From assembly GCF_007989625.1 (NCBI RefSeq), contig NZ_BJUK01000039.1:1-33868 (forward strand): 33,868 bases of DNA, written 5' to 3'. The position numbers and the translations under genes were made by a program. Source of the DNA: Bisbaumannia pacifica (lineage in GTDB: Bacteria; Pseudomonadota; Gammaproteobacteria; Pseudomonadales; Halomonadaceae). Position 1 is the first letter of the stretch. The number at the start of each line of letters is the position of its first letter. Positions 23,126 through 32,041 of this stretch are shown here, piece after piece. The notes under the pieces were generated by a model, which saw nothing but the letters and a program-made list of their open reading frames with translations, was not told where the DNA came from and searched no databases.

Positions 23126-25075
23126 ATGAAGCTGTTCGACGAGATTCCCGCCGAGCGCCCGGCCACGCCGCTGCTCGACGCCCTGGACACCCCGGCCGCG
23201 CTGCGCGCCCTGCCCGGCGCCCAGCTCCAGCAGCTGGCCGACGAGCTGCGCGCCTACCTGCTCTACAGCGTCGGCTGCAGCGGCGGCCACTTCGGCGCCG
23301 GCCTCGGCGTGGTGGAGCTCACCGTGGCCCTGCACCAGGCCCTGGAGACCCCCCATGACCGCCTGGTCTGGGACGTGGGCCACCAGGCCTACCCCCACAA
23401 GATCCTCACCGGGCGCCGCGAGGCGATGCCGCGCATCCGCCAGTACGGCGGCCTGGCGGCCTTCCCCAGCCGCGCCGAGTCGGAGTACGACACCTTCGGC
23501 GTGGGTCACTCCAGCACCTCCATTTCGGCGGCGCTGGGCATGGCCCTGGCGGCCCGCGCCAAGGGCGAGCAGCGGCGTACCTGCGCGGTGATCGGCGACG
23601 GCGCCCTGACCGCCGGCATGGCCTTCGAGGCCCTGGCCCACGCCGGTCATGTGGATGCCAACCTGCTGGTGGTGCTCAACGACAACGAGATGTCGATCTC
23701 CGAGAACGTCGGCGGCATCGCCAGCTACCTGGCGCGGATCCTCGCCAGCAAGCCCTACACCGCGATGCGTGAGAACGGCAAGAAGGTGCTCTCCCACCTG
23801 CCCGGGGCCCTGGAGCTGGCGCGGCGCACCGAAGAGCATATGAAGGGCATGATCAGCCCGGCGACGCTGTTCGAGGAGATGGGCTTCAACTATATCGGCC
23901 CCATCGACGGCCACGACCTGCCGCTGCTGGTGCAGACCCTGCGCAATATGCGCGACCTGGACGGCCCCCAGTTCCTCCACGTCAAGACCCGCAAGGGGCG
24001 CGGCTTCCGTCCCGCCGAGGCGGACCCCATCGGCTACCACGCCATCACCAAGCTGGAGAAGAGCGACGAGACGCCGCCGCCGGTCAAGGTGTCGCCGCCG
24101 AGGAAGAGCCCGAAGAAGTACTGCAATGTCTTCGGCGACTGGATCTGCGATATGGCCGCCGCCGATAGTCGGCTGATCGGCATCACCCCCGCCATGCGCG
24201 AGGGCTCCGACCTGATCCGCTTCTCCCGGGAATATCCCCAGCGCTACTTCGACGTGGCCATCGCCGAGCAGCACGCGGTAACGCTTGCCGCCGGCATGGC
24301 CTGCGAGGGCGTCAAGCCGGTGGTGGCCATCTACTCCACCTTCCTGCAGCGCGGCTACGACCAGTTGATCCACGACGTGGCGGTGCAGCACCTGGACGTG
24401 ACCTTCGCCATCGACCGGGCCGGCCTGGTCGGCGAGGACGGCCCCACCCACCACGGCAGCATGGACCTCTCCTTCCTGCGCTGCGTGCCGGGGATGGTGG
24501 TGCTGGCCCCCGCCGACGAGGCGGAGTGCCGGGCCATGCTCAGCGCCGCCTACCATCACCCCGGCCCCGCCGCGGTGCGCTACCCCCGCGGCAGCGGCCC
24601 CGGCGTGGCGATCCCCACGCATCTGGAGCCCCTGCCCATCGGCCGGGCCGAGACCCGTCGCGCCAGTGGCGCCGCCCCCGGCGCCCGGGTCGCGCTGCTG
24701 GCCTTCGGCAGCCTCAATACCGCCGCGGCCGAAGTGGCCGAGCGCCTCGATGCCGGCCACCTCAATATGCGCTCGGTGAAGCCGCTGGATCGCGATGCCG
24801 TGCTGGCCGCCGCCGCCGACCACGACCTGCTGGTGACCCTGGAGGAGAACGTGGTGGCCGGTGGCGCCGGCAGCGCCGTGGCCGAGCTGCTGGCCGCCGA
24901 GGGCGTCCCGGCCCCGCTGCTCCAGTTGGGCCTGCCCGACGCCTTCGTCGAGCACGGTAAGCCGGCGCAGCTGCTTGCCGACTGCGGCCTCGACGCCGCC
25001 GGCATCGAGGCCGCCATCCGCGCCCGGCTCGCCGGCGCTGACCCGTCCCGGCGCGAGGGGGAGGACTCATGCTGA
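23126..25075 (+). CDS. dxs: 1-deoxy-D-xylulose-5-phosphate synthase
   Basis: This 649-residue enzyme condenses pyruvate and glyceraldehyde 3-phosphate to DXP, the first step of the MEP isoprenoid pathway, using thiamine diphosphate. The motifs [15 protein letters not shown] (about residue 77), [14 protein letters not shown], the TPP motif [14 protein letters not shown]...LNDNEMSIS (about 157-195), the transketolase central domain with [15 protein letters not shown] (about 377) and [16 protein letters not shown] are all present. Its stop overlaps the djlA start by 7 bp, so the two are translationally coupled. Length is slightly longer than E. coli Dxs (620). Confidence 0.97.
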   Translation: MKLFDEIPAERPATPLLDALDTPAALRALPGAQLQQLADELRAYLLYSVGCSGGHFGAGLGVVELTVALHQALETPHDRLVWDVGHQAYPHKILTGRREAMPRIRQYGGLAAFPSRAESEYDTFGVGHSSTSISAALGMALAARAKGEQRRTCAVIGDGALTAGMAFEALAHAGHVDANLLVVLNDNEMSISENVGGIASYLARILASKPYTAMRENGKKVLSHLPGALELARRTEEHMKGMISPATLFEEMGFNYIGPIDGHDLPLLVQTLRNMRDLDGPQFLHVKTRKGRGFRPAEADPIGYHAITKLEKSDETPPPVKVSPPRKSPKKYCNVFGDWICDMAAADSRLIGITPAMREGSDLIRFSREYPQRYFDVAIAEQHAVTLAAGMACEGVKPVVAIYSTFLQRGYDQLIHDVAVQHLDVTFAIDRAGLVGEDGPTHHGSMDLSFLRCVPGMVVLAPADEAECRAMLSAAYHHPGPAAVRYPRGSGPGVAIPTHLEPLPIGRAETRRASGAAPGARVALLAFGSLNTAAAEVAERLDAGHLNMRSVKPLDRDAVLAAAADHDLLVTLEENVVAGGAGSAVAELLAAEGVPAPLLQLGLPDAFVEHGKPAQLLADCGLDAAGIEAAIRARLAGADPSRREGEDSC

Positions 25076-25827
25076 TCGTCGTACTGCTCGGTGCCTTTAT
25101 CGGCCTGCTGGTCGGAGGGCCCTTGGGCCTGCTGATCGGCGGTGGGCTCGGTTACTGGCTCGCGGCGCGGCTGCGCCGCAGCATGCTCGGGCGCCTGGCC
25201 GCGTCCCAGGAGCAGTTTCTCGAATCGACCTTCGCGATCATGGGCTGCCTGTGCAAGGCCGATGGCCAGGTCACCGAGGACGAGCTGGAGGCCTCGCGCC
25301 GGCTATGGGATCGACTGCGCTTGAACGAGACCCAGCGTGCCAAGGCGCGGGCCGACTTCACCCGCGGCAAGGCCGCGGACTTCGACCTCGAGGCGGAGTT
25401 GGCCCGGGTGCGCCAGATCGTGGGCACGCAGCCGGCCCTGCGCCAGGTGTTCCTTCAGGTCCAGTTGGCGGCGATCGCCGCGGATGGACGCCTGCACCCC
25501 GCCGAGCACGAGATGCTGATGCGTGTCGTGCGTGGGCTGGGCTGCTCGGAGGCCGAGATCGCCCAGATCGAGGCGATGCTGCGCGGCGCCGCCGAGGCGC
25601 CGGACGCGACGGGGACCTCCCTCGCGGATGCCTACCGGGTACTGGGGGTCGAGGAGGACGCCAGCGATGCCGAACTCAAGCGCGCCTACCGTCGCCTGAT
25701 GAGCCAGAACCATCCCGACAAGCTCGCCGCCAAGGGCTTGCCCGAGAGCATGCGCGAGGTCGCCCAGCAACGCACCAGCGAGATCGGTAACGCCTACGAG
25801 CGCATCCGTAAGGCCAGGGCCGCCTGA
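25069..25827 (+). CDS. djlA: DjlA-type membrane-anchored J-domain co-chaperone
   Basis: This 252-residue protein has one N-terminal glycine-rich membrane segment ([32 protein letters not shown]). A TerB-like helical domain follows (about residues 45-165; [20 protein letters not shown] and [18 protein letters not shown]), then a C-terminal J domain (about 185-252) with [37 protein letters not shown], including the HPD tripeptide. This is the DjlA architecture; such proteins stimulate DnaK at the inner membrane. It is coupled to dxs by an overlap, so it ends the xseB-ispA-dxs-djlA operon, with a strong bidirectional terminator 59 bp downstream. Confidence 0.93.
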   Translation: MLIVVLLGAFIGLLVGGPLGLLIGGGLGYWLAARLRRSMLGRLAASQEQFLESTFAIMGCLCKADGQVTEDELEASRRLWDRLRLNETQRAKARADFTRGKAADFDLEAELARVRQIVGTQPALRQVFLQVQLAAIAADGRLHPAEHEMLMRVVRGLGCSEAEIAQIEAMLRGAAEAPDATGTSLADAYRVLGVEEDASDAELKRAYRRLMSQNHPDKLAAKGLPESMREVAQQRTSEIGNAYERIRKARAA

Positions 25828-25885
25828 GAGGGCGGCGTCCGCGAACCGCCCACCGCGCTAGGCACGCCCCTGATTCAGGCGCCAT

Positions 25886-25936
25886 CGCCCCAAGCAGAAA
25901 GCCCTCGACTCGGTCGAGGGCTTTCTGCTTGGGGCG
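25886..25936. terminator. Perfect 24-bp bidirectional terminator hairpin
   Basis: Arms 25886-25909 and 25913-25936 are exact inverted copies over 24 bp with a 3-nt loop. An A-rich segment (AGAAAG) within one arm and its T-rich complement (CTTTCT) in the other act as short U-tracts in either direction if only the inner CCCTCGAC stem forms. It sits between the convergent djlA and hydroxyisourate hydrolase genes. Confidence 0.85.
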
Positions 25937-25946
25937 AGGCCGGGGG

Positions 25947-26357
25947 TCAGTTGCCGCGATAGGTGGAGTAGCCGTAGGGGCTCAACAGCAACGGGATATG
26001 GTAGTGCTGCTCGGCGTCGGTGACCTCGAAGTGCACGGGAATCTCCGGGAAGAAGGTCTCGGTGTCCTGCTTGGCGAACCAGTCGCCGGTGGCGAAGATG
26101 ACTCGGTAGGCCCCCGGCTCGAAGGTCGCCTGCTCCGGATAGAGCGCCGAGATACGCCCCGAGGGAGCCGTCTCGCCGCTGGCCAGGGGCTGCCAGCCGC
26201 CATCGGTGCGCCGTTCGAGGCGCACCTCGATGCCCGGTGACGGCTGGCCGGTCTGGATATCCAGGACATGGACGCTCAGCGGGTTGTCGGCCGCCAGGGC
26301 CGGCAGGGTGGCGGCGCAGAGGCCGAGGGCGGTGATCAGGCGGTAGCGAGTGATCAT
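25947..26357 (-). CDS. hiuH: Periplasmic 5-hydroxyisourate hydrolase (transthyretin-like)
   Basis: This 136-residue protein has a signal peptide ([22 protein letters not shown], then ADNP). The mature part is a transthyretin-fold hydrolase that converts 5-hydroxyisourate to OHCU in urate breakdown. [23 protein letters not shown] carries the catalytic His and Arg; [11 protein letters not shown] and [18 protein letters not shown] complete the site. The usual C-terminal YRGS is YRGN here. E. coli HiuH is also periplasmic and also lies beside hprRS, and the gene here is divergent from an HprRS-like pair with an HprR-like palindrome between them. Regulation by oxidative stress is therefore likely. 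No other urate-pathway gene is in the window. Confidence 0.92.
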   Translation of the reverse strand: MITRYRLITALGLCAATLPALAADNPLSVHVLDIQTGQPSPGIEVRLERRTDGGWQPLASGETAPSGRISALYPEQATFEPGAYRVIFATGDWFAKQDTETFFPEIPVHFEVTDAEQHYHIPLLLSPYGYSTYRGN

Positions 26358-26466
26358 AGGGACTCCTTCGCGGGGGATGAGGTAAGGGGGCGAGGGGGCC
26401 TCGTGGCATCCCCTCGGTACGCGGTCCCATGCTGCGGTGACTCGACCGTCAAATCGCCGACGGCGG

Positions 26467-26484
26467 GATTACGACTTTGTAATG
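26467..26484. promoter_or_regulatory. HprR-box-like palindrome
   Basis: GATTACGACTTTGTAATG is an 18-bp imperfect palindrome (half sites GATTACGA and TTGTAATG). As I recall it, the E. coli HprR consensus is CATTACAA-N2-TTGTAATG; this site matches one half fully and the other at 6 of 8. It lies 54 bp before the regulator start and 110 bp before hiuH, a fitting place to control both. Confidence 0.72.
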
Positions 26485-26537
26485 GGCAAGCCCTCGGTGG
26501 CGGGCTAGCCTGTGGCGTCATTTGCGGAGGCCTGCGC

Positions 26538-27209
26538 ATGCGCATCTTGCTGGTGGAGGACGAGGACAAGACCGCCGACTATTTGGCGGCGGGGCTCGAG
26601 GAGTCCGGCTTCCGGGTCGAGGTGGCTCGGCATGGCCTCGACGGGCGCCATCTAATCGAAGAGGCGGAGTTCGACCTGGTCATCCTTGACGTGATGTTGC
26701 CCGGCCTGGACGGCTGGGAACTGCTGCGGCTGATTCGCCGGCAAAGCCAGGTGCCGGTGCTCTTCCTGAGCGCTCGCGACGACGTGGAGTACCGGGTCAA
26801 GGGCCTCGACCTGGGGGCCGACGACTATCTGGTCAAGCCCTTCTCCTTTGTCGAGCTGCTGGCCCGGGTGCGCAGCCTGTTGCGTCGGGGGCCCCTGCGC
26901 GCCCGGGAGTCCTTCCGGGTCGCCGATCTGCACATGGATGTGCTGAGGCGACGGGTGACGCGTGGCGAGGCGCGCATCGCGCTGACCAATCAGGAATTCG
27001 CCCTGCTGCAGCTATTGCTCGATCGCGAGGGGGAGGTCCTGTCGCGTCCCTTTATCGCTTCCCAGGTATGGGGCATGAACTTCGAGAGCGACACCAATGT
27101 GGTCGAGGTGGCCGTGCGCCGCCTACGGGCCAAGGTGGATGATCCCTTCTCCCGAAAGCTGATTCATACCGAACGCGGCATGGGCTATGTGCTCGAGGCC
27201 CGCGCCTGA
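26538..27209 (+). CDS. hprR: HprR/CusR-type response regulator
   Basis: This 223-residue OmpR-family regulator has a receiver (residues 1-115) with the acidic pair Glu-Asp in LVEDEDK, phospho-acceptor Asp51 in [16 protein letters not shown] and Lys in YLVKPFSF. It is followed by a winged-helix trans_reg_C domain (about 125-220; [22 protein letters not shown] and [19 protein letters not shown]). DNVVEVxVRRLRxKVD is the signature of the heavy-metal/peroxide regulator group (CusR, CopR, HprR). ATG 26538 follows GCGGAGG. The stop overlaps the kinase start (TGATG). The divergent hiuH favours HprR over CusR. Confidence 0.88.
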   Translation: MRILLVEDEDKTADYLAAGLEESGFRVEVARHGLDGRHLIEEAEFDLVILDVMLPGLDGWELLRLIRRQSQVPVLFLSARDDVEYRVKGLDLGADDYLVKPFSFVELLARVRSLLRRGPLRARESFRVADLHMDVLRRRVTRGEARIALTNQEFALLQLLLDREGEVLSRPFIASQVWGMNFESDTNVVEVAVRRLRAKVDDPFSRKLIHTERGMGYVLEARA

Positions 27210-28558
27210 TGCGTCGTCCTCTCTCGCTGTCACTGCGGCTTGCCCTGCTATTTGCCCTGGTGACGCTCGGGCTGCTCGGCGGCCTCGGCGCCTATCTTCA
27301 CCACGCCCTCGGTCAGCAGCTGGCCTGGCGCGACGACCAGCTGTTGCTGGGGCGACTGGAACGCATGGAAGCCCTGCTCGATGATGGCGAGAGTATCGCG
27401 GCCCTGCGTCGTCGTCCCCTGCTCTACGCCAATATGCTGGGCAATCGCGACAGCCTGTTGTGGATTCTCGACCCCCAGGGGCGGCCCTTGATCGAAATCA
27501 ATCCGCCGGGACTGGCGGTGCCGGAGCTGCCGGCGGCCCCCGAGGGGCGGCTGATGGCCCATGCCGGAGCCCGCCTGGCCTGGAGGAGCCTGAACCATGA
27601 AGGGCGTCGCCTGACCCTGGTGGCCGGCAAGCGTCTCGAGGAACGCGAGCGGATGCTGGCCGCCTATCGGCTGCGCCTGTGGCTGGCCATGGGGGCGGGG
27701 ACGCTGCTGGCCAGCCTACTGGGCTGGTGGGTGGCGCGTCGCGGGCTGCGCCCGGTGCGTCGCCTGGCGGCACGGGCCCAGAGCATCGACGCGCGTCACC
27801 TGCACCGTCGCCTGGCGGTGCACGGGGAGGTGAGCGAACTGCGCGAGCTGAGTCGGGCGCTCAATCAGATGCTGAGTCGGCTGGAGGAGGGATTCGCCCA
27901 GTTGTCACGCTTTTCCGGAGACCTGGCCCATGAGATGCGCACCCCACTCGGCAACTTGCTGGGGGCGACCCAGCAAACGCTCCAGCGCGAGCGGGAGCCC
28001 GCGGAGTACCGGCGACTGCTGGGCTCCCATGTCGAGGAGTACGAGCGGCTGTCGCGCATGGTCGATACCGTGTTGCTGCTGGCGCGCACCGAGCAGCCGG
28101 CCGGGGCGCTGGCCCGCGAGCCCATCGACCTGGCGAGCCTCGTCGGTCAGCTGTGCGACTATTTCGAGGGCATGGCCGATGACGATGGCCGCGCGCTGAT
28201 CAATCGTGCCTCCGGCAGCGTCATGGGCAACCTCGACCTGCTGCGCCGGGCCCTGGCCAACCTGATCGCCAATGCCCTGCAGCATGGCTGGAGCGGCACG
28301 CCAGTCATCATCCAGTCGCGGCAGACGCCGCAGGGAATGCTCCTCGAGGTGACCAATCGAGGCCAGGGGATCCCCGGCGTCGAGCAGGAGCGTGTCTTCG
28401 AGCGCTTCTACCGGTGCGATGCCGCGCGTAGTCGCGGCGGCGCGACCGGAGGGCTGGGGCTGGCGATCGTGCGTTCGATTGCCCGCTGGCACGGGGGGGA
28501 GGCCTCGGTATGCTGCGAGAGTGAGCTAACGACCTTTCGCTTGACCCTGCCGGCCTGA
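27209..28558 (+). CDS. hprS: HprS/CusS-type sensor histidine kinase
   Basis: This 449-residue inner-membrane sensor kinase has TM1 at about 8-30, a periplasmic loop of about 130 residues, TM2 at about 158-175, then HAMP (RGLRPVRRLAARAQSIDARHLHRRL). HisKA carries His241 in FSGDLAHEMRTPLGNLLGATQQTL, and the HATPase shows the N box LANLIANALQHG, VTNRGQGIP and GGLGLAIVRSIARWHGG. This is the heavy-metal-sensor-kinase family that includes CusS and HprS. HprS senses peroxide or hypochlorite through redox residues. There is no cysteine in the periplasmic loop that I can see, so the signal may be detected differently. It is cotranscribed with the regulator. Confidence 0.88.
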   Translation: MRRPLSLSLRLALLFALVTLGLLGGLGAYLHHALGQQLAWRDDQLLLGRLERMEALLDDGESIAALRRRPLLYANMLGNRDSLLWILDPQGRPLIEINPPGLAVPELPAAPEGRLMAHAGARLAWRSLNHEGRRLTLVAGKRLEERERMLAAYRLRLWLAMGAGTLLASLLGWWVARRGLRPVRRLAARAQSIDARHLHRRLAVHGEVSELRELSRALNQMLSRLEEGFAQLSRFSGDLAHEMRTPLGNLLGATQQTLQREREPAEYRRLLGSHVEEYERLSRMVDTVLLLARTEQPAGALAREPIDLASLVGQLCDYFEGMADDDGRALINRASGSVMGNLDLLRRALANLIANALQHGWSGTPVIIQSRQTPQGMLLEVTNRGQGIPGVEQERVFERFYRCDAARSRGGATGGLGLAIVRSIARWHGGEASVCCESELTTFRLTLPA

Positions 28559-28577
28559 GGGAATGGCAAGACGACAT

Positions 28578-28605
28578 CGGCCCCCGGGCACCAGGCCGGG
28601 GGCCG
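28578..28605. terminator. GC hairpin between convergent genes
   Basis: The 10-bp stem CGGCCCCCGG / CCGGGGGCCG (28578-28587 with 28596-28605) lies 19 bp after the kinase stop and 8 bp from the end of the leftward small gene. It has no U-run on either side. Confidence 0.5.
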
Positions 28606-28612
28606 GCGGGCC

Positions 28613-28894
28613 TCAGTGGGTGGCCTGACGACCCAGTGACAGGGGATTGCCGTTGGCATCCACATGCATGGGCGGCCGATAGCGCTTCAGGCGCAGCCAG
28701 GCCTGGGCCATGGCCTCGCTAGTGCCGGATACCAGGTGCAGGTTGGCCGGTTCCTGGACCCTGTCGGGCATGCTGGCGTACTGGCTCGTCGGCGCCTGAT
28801 TGAGTTCCAGGGCCCGTTGGCTGGCGCGGTCGGCCTGGGCCATCAGGGGCAGGGCCACCAGGGGCAGGGCGAGAAGCAAGAGTCGGGTTTTCAT
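28613..28894 (-). CDS. Small secreted protein of unknown function
   Basis: A 93-residue protein starting MKTRLLLLALPLVALPLMAQA, a clear Sec signal peptide with cleavage after AQA. The mature part is about 72 residues, has no cysteine and is rich in Gln, Ala, Pro and Leu; the only notable stretch is AQAWLRLKRYRPPMHVDANGNPLSLGRQ near the end. ATG 28894 is chosen because GGAGGGA lies 6 nt upstream, whereas the ATG at 28909 has none. I do not recognise a family. It is convergent with the HprS-like kinase gene and probably periplasmic. High-GC third-position bias in frame and a good ribosome site support a real gene. Confidence 0.7.
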   Translation of the reverse strand: MKTRLLLLALPLVALPLMAQADRASQRALELNQAPTSQYASMPDRVQEPANLHLVSGTSEAMAQAWLRLKRYRPPMHVDANGNPLSLGRQATH

Positions 28895-28992
28895 GACGAG
28901 TCCCTCCATAAGGCTGGGGCACAGAGGGCGTCGCGATGGCCGAAGGGCGCATCGCCGACGCTCGTGTCTTAGCCGTGGGGGGAGGGAAAACC

Positions 28993-29628
28993 TTACGACT
29001 TGCGTTCGATATCCACGTCGCTGGCCTGGGTGAAGTCGCCCAGGGCCATCATATGGCCGAGCTTGCCCGCCTTGGTGGAGAGGTAGTGCTCGTTATGCGG
29101 GTTGAGGCCGGTGGTCAGGGGCACTCGCTCGGCCACCTGGACGCCGGCCCGGGTCAGGGCATCGACCTTGCGCGGGTTGTTGGTCATCAGGCGCAGGCCG
29201 CCGATGCCCAGGTGCTCGAGCATGGGCACGCAGAGGTCGTAGCGACGCATATCGGCGCCGAAGCCGAGGCGTTCGTTGGCCTCCACGGTATCGGCGCCTT
29301 GATCCTGGAGATGATAGGCGCGGATCTTGTTGAGCAGGCCGATGCCGCGACCCTCCTGGCGCAGGTAGAGCAGCACGCCGCGGCCCTCGCCGGCGATGCG
29401 CTTGAGGGCCTCCTGGAGCTGATAGCCGCAATCGCAGCGCATGGAGAAGAGCGCATCGCCGGTCAGGCACTCGGAGTGCACCCGGCCCAGCACGGGCTCG
29501 CCATCGCTGACGTCGCCCAGGGTCAGGGCGATATGGTCCTTGCCGGTGGCCTCGTCCTCGAAGCCATGCATGGTAAAGGTCGCCCAGGGGGTGGGCAGCC
29601 GGGAGGCGGCGATGAATCGAATCGTCAC
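28993..29628 (-). CDS. ribA: GTP cyclohydrolase II
   Basis: This 211-residue zinc enzyme opens GTP to 2,5-diamino-6-ribosylamino-pyrimidinone phosphate, the first step of riboflavin synthesis. The zinc site [19 protein letters not shown] (three cysteines, about residues 51-69), the [22 protein letters not shown] segment (about 91-112) and EANERLGF...[13 protein letters not shown] are intact. It is a stand-alone RibA without a fused RibB domain, and length is normal. It is divergent from hemE; I find no FMN riboswitch upstream. It could be transcribed into the small secreted gene, 98 bp downstream. Confidence 0.96.
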   Translation of the reverse strand: MTIRFIAASRLPTPWATFTMHGFEDEATGKDHIALTLGDVSDGEPVLGRVHSECLTGDALFSMRCDCGYQLQEALKRIAGEGRGVLLYLRQEGRGIGLLNKIRAYHLQDQGADTVEANERLGFGADMRRYDLCVPMLEHLGIGGLRLMTNNPRKVDALTRAGVQVAERVPLTTGLNPHNEHYLSTKAGKLGHMMALGDFTQASDVDIERKS

Positions 29629-29814
29629 GGGTTACCTCGTCGTACGGGCGGCGCTCGGCGCCAGGCCAATCGGGCCATTCTAGCAGGATCGAGGCCGTGG
29701 CTCACGGCCTCGACGACAGGGAGGAGCGAAAGGCGCGTCGCCGCGACCTGTCCCCGGTGGCGTTTCTTTTGCGGACGCCACCCGCACCCCGGCGCGACAC
29801 CGGGGCGGCTTCGG

Positions 29815-29821
29815 GTACAAT
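29815..29821 (+). promoter_or_regulatory. -10-like element upstream of hemE
   Basis: GTACAAT at 29815-29821 gives TACAAT, a good sigma-70 -10 hexamer, 31 bp before the hemE ATG. No strong -35 is seen at 17 bp. The 224-bp ribA/hemE gap holds no other recognised signal. Confidence 0.45.
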
Positions 29822-29852
29822 GCGGGCAAATCTTGTCGAGAGTGAGCCCCGC

Positions 29853-30929
29853 ATGGAACTCAAGAACGATCGCTTTCTGCGCGCACTGGCCCGCCAGCCG
29901 GTGGACCGTACCCCGGTTTGGATGATGCGCCAGGCCGGCCGCTACCTGCCGGAATATCGCGCCTCCCGGGCCGATGCGGGCAGCTTCATGGACCTGTGCC
30001 GCAACCATGACCTGGCCTGCGAGGTGACCCTGCAGCCCCTGGAGCGCTATCCGCTGGATGCCGCCATCCTCTTCTCGGATATCCTCACCATTCCCGACGC
30101 CATGGGCCTGGGGCTCTATTTCGAGACCGGCGAGGGACCGAAATTCCGCAAGCCGGTGCGCACCCCCGAGGCCGTGGCGGCGCTGAGCGTGCCGGACGCC
30201 GAGCGCGACCTGGGTTATGTGATGAAGGCGGTCTCCACCATCCGCTCGGCGCTCAACGGTCGGGTGCCGCTGATCGGCTTCTCCGGCAGCCCCTGGACGC
30301 TGGCCACCTATATGGTGGAGGGCGCCTCCAGCAAGGACTTCCGGCATGTGAAGACCATGCTCTATGACACGCCGGATACCATGCACCAGTTGCTGGACAC
30401 CCTGGCCCAGGCGGTCACCGACTACCTCAATGCGCAGATTCGCGCCGGCGCCCAGGCGGTACAGATCTTCGATACCTGGGGCGGGGTGCTCTCCACCCCG
30501 GCCTACCTGGAGTTCTCGCTGCGCTATATGGAGCAGATCGTCGCCGGCCTCGAACCCGACCAGGACGGCCGTAAGGTGCCGGTGATCCTGTTCACCAAGA
30601 ATGGCGGCCAGTGGCTGGAGCATATCGCCGGCACTGGCTGTGACGCCCTGGGACTGGATTGGACCACCGAGCTGGCCGATGCCCGGGCCCGGGTGGGCCA
30701 CAAGGTGGCGCTGCAGGGCAACCTGGACCCCAATGTGCTGTTCGCCAAGCCCTCGGCGATTCGTGCCGAGGTGGCGCGGATCCTCGACAGCTACGGCAGC
30801 GGCCCCGGGCATGTCTTCAACCTGGGTCACGGCATCAGCCAGTTCACCGACCCGGATCACGTCACGGCCTTTATGGACGCCCTGCACGAACTGAGTCCCG
30901 CCTATCATGCCCGGATCGAACACGGCTGA
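29853..30929 (+). CDS. hemE: Uroporphyrinogen decarboxylase
   Basis: This 358-residue enzyme removes four acetate carboxyls from uroporphyrinogen III to give coproporphyrinogen III in haem synthesis. The N-terminal signature [16 protein letters not shown] (about residues 23-38), [15 protein letters not shown] with the catalytic aspartate near residue 76, [16 protein letters not shown] (about 143) and [16 protein letters not shown] near the end are all intact. The start at 29853 gives [12 protein letters not shown]; an open frame further upstream is not conserved. The last 23 bp overlap the VanZ-like gene. Confidence 0.97.
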   Translation: MELKNDRFLRALARQPVDRTPVWMMRQAGRYLPEYRASRADAGSFMDLCRNHDLACEVTLQPLERYPLDAAILFSDILTIPDAMGLGLYFETGEGPKFRKPVRTPEAVAALSVPDAERDLGYVMKAVSTIRSALNGRVPLIGFSGSPWTLATYMVEGASSKDFRHVKTMLYDTPDTMHQLLDTLAQAVTDYLNAQIRAGAQAVQIFDTWGGVLSTPAYLEFSLRYMEQIVAGLEPDQDGRKVPVILFTKNGGQWLEHIAGTGCDALGLDWTTELADARARVGHKVALQGNLDPNVLFAKPSAIRAEVARILDSYGSGPGHVFNLGHGISQFTDPDHVTAFMDALHELSPAYHARIEHG

Positions 30930-31284
30930 GTGGCTGTGCCGCTGGCATCGCCGTCGCCGCCTGTGGGCGGCGGCGGCCCTGGCCGCGGCCTTGCTGATCG
31001 CCCTCGGTAGCCTGACTCCGGGCGGCGAGATGCCCGAGTCCCTGCCCTGGGACAAGCTCAACCACTTCGTCGGCTATGCCGGCCTGGCGGGGCTCCTGGG
31101 CCTGGCCGGGTGGCGCCTGTCCTGGGCCTTCGCCCTGGCGGTGGCCTATGGCATCGCCATCGAGTTCGCCCAGATCCTGGTGCCGGGCCGCAGCGGCGGC
31201 GACGGCTGGGATATCTTCGCCAATACCCTGGGGAGTGGCAGTGGCGTGCTTTTCTTATACGGCCTGCGCCGTTATTTGGGCTAG
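30907..31284 (+). CDS. VanZ-like family membrane protein
   Basis: This 125-residue protein has a basic N-terminus and about four membrane segments (18-36, 55-72, 74-92, 100-120). It carries the VanZ-like pattern: [35 protein letters not shown], then [30 protein letters not shown]. Family members are small membrane proteins of unknown biochemical role; the resistance link of VanZ itself does not transfer to distant relatives. It begins inside the hemE coding region, so it is translationally coupled. Its 3' end has a decayed duplicate just downstream (31323-31374). Confidence 0.85.
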   Translation: MPGSNTAEWLCRWHRRRRLWAAAALAAALLIALGSLTPGGEMPESLPWDKLNHFVGYAGLAGLLGLAGWRLSWAFALAVAYGIAIEFAQILVPGRSGGDGWDIFANTLGSGSGVLFLYGLRRYLG

Positions 31285-31322
31285 GGACGCTTCGCCGCTT
31301 TCCATACCCCCTGGCTGTGGCT

Positions 31323-31374
31323 GTGGCAGCGTCGTGCTGCTGCGATATGGCCTGCGCCGTTGTTTGGCTAGGGG
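31323..31374 (+). pseudogene. Decayed tandem duplicate of the VanZ-like gene's 3' end
   Basis: This segment matches the closing part of the VanZ-like gene (about 31237-31287): GTGGCAG..., then (T/G)A(C/T)GGCCTGCGCCGTT(A/G)TTTGG(G)CTAGGG. Translated, VVLLRYGLRRCLA parallels [13 protein letters not shown] at the end of the gene. The two copies are about 86 bp apart and the second lacks one G, so it is out of register with any start. I read it as a partial tandem duplication now decaying. Confidence 0.6.
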
Positions 31375-31385
31375 CGGCGGCTTGC

Positions 31386-31859
31386 TTAGGAGAGGCGCGG
31401 TTCGCCGCTGGGGGCGGCCTCGTCGAGGCCATTCTGGACGTCCAGGGTCGGCTCGCTGGCCGTTCGGCGTACCCTGGCCTTGCCCACGACCTCATCCTCC
31501 AGTACCACCCGGCGGGCCTCGCTGGTCCAGGCGCTGTCCGGGTCATGTACCGCCGGGCGCCGGGCATCGGAGCGCGTCATGACCGACTGGGGGGCGAAGC
31601 CGCCCTGGCGAGCCGGCAGGTGGTAGGGCAGCAACCAGAGCTCCAGCAGCAGCCGCATCGCCGCCATGGCTAGCAGCAGCAGGCCGCCGCCCAGGGCCAG
31701 GTCGGGCCAGGCCGTCACCCAGGTGGTGTCGGCCAGCCAGGGGGTGCGTGGCAGCAGCCGGCTCAGGCCATAGCCGAGCAGGCCCAGTTGCAGCAGCAGG
31801 TGACAGCGCAGCAGGGTGGCGCGGGGCAGGGGGTGACGCGGAAAGAGGAATCGACGCAT
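31386..31859 (-). CDS. Hypothetical two-helix membrane protein
   Basis: A 157-residue protein of no recognised family. A basic start (MRRFLFPRHPLPRATLLRCH) leads into a membrane segment at about 19-35 and a second at about 52-74, LALGGGLLLLAMAAMRLLLELWLL. The rest is a soluble, charged tail of about 80 residues (SEARRVVLEDEVVGKARVRRTASEPTLDVQNGLDE). The basic N-terminus and tail composition suggest both ends are cytoplasmic. It is monocistronic, convergent with the hemE-VanZ pair and divergent from the attachment-family gene. The frame reads through without stops and uses GC-rich third positions like its neighbours, which supports a real gene. Confidence 0.65.
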   Translation of the reverse strand: MRRFLFPRHPLPRATLLRCHLLLQLGLLGYGLSRLLPRTPWLADTTWVTAWPDLALGGGLLLLAMAAMRLLLELWLLPYHLPARQGGFAPQSVMTRSDARRPAVHDPDSAWTSEARRVVLEDEVVGKARVRRTASEPTLDVQNGLDEAAPSGEPRLS

Positions 31860-32041
31860 GGCTAGCCTTCCTGGAGTTGGCGGTGCGGAGACGGTCGGCG
31901 TCCTGCCGACGCCGGCATGCTACCCCAGTTCCAGCGCCGGCGCAGCTATCACGCCACGGGAAGTTGACGCTTTCCCGGGCCCTTGCCACGCTCCATAGGA
32001 GGCCTCCGGCCTCGTTCCCTTTATCTTGCCAAGGAGTTCCC

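Noticed and set aside
21614-24955. Long minus-strand open frame opposite xseB-ispA-dxs
   Set aside because: Antisense shadow of three unmistakable housekeeping genes; no conserved motif and low-complexity Arg/Pro/Gly stretches.
26538-28558. Copper-responsive CusRS system
   Set aside because: The family is shared, but there are no copper efflux genes nearby, and the divergent hiuH and HprR-like box favour HprRS.
29629-29852. FMN riboswitch in front of ribA
   Set aside because: The conserved FMN-aptamer segments are not visible on the minus strand; the gap is just a divergent promoter region.
30907-31284. Glycopeptide resistance gene vanZ
   Set aside because: Only the broad VanZ-like fold is shared; the organism is Gram-negative and no other van gene is present.
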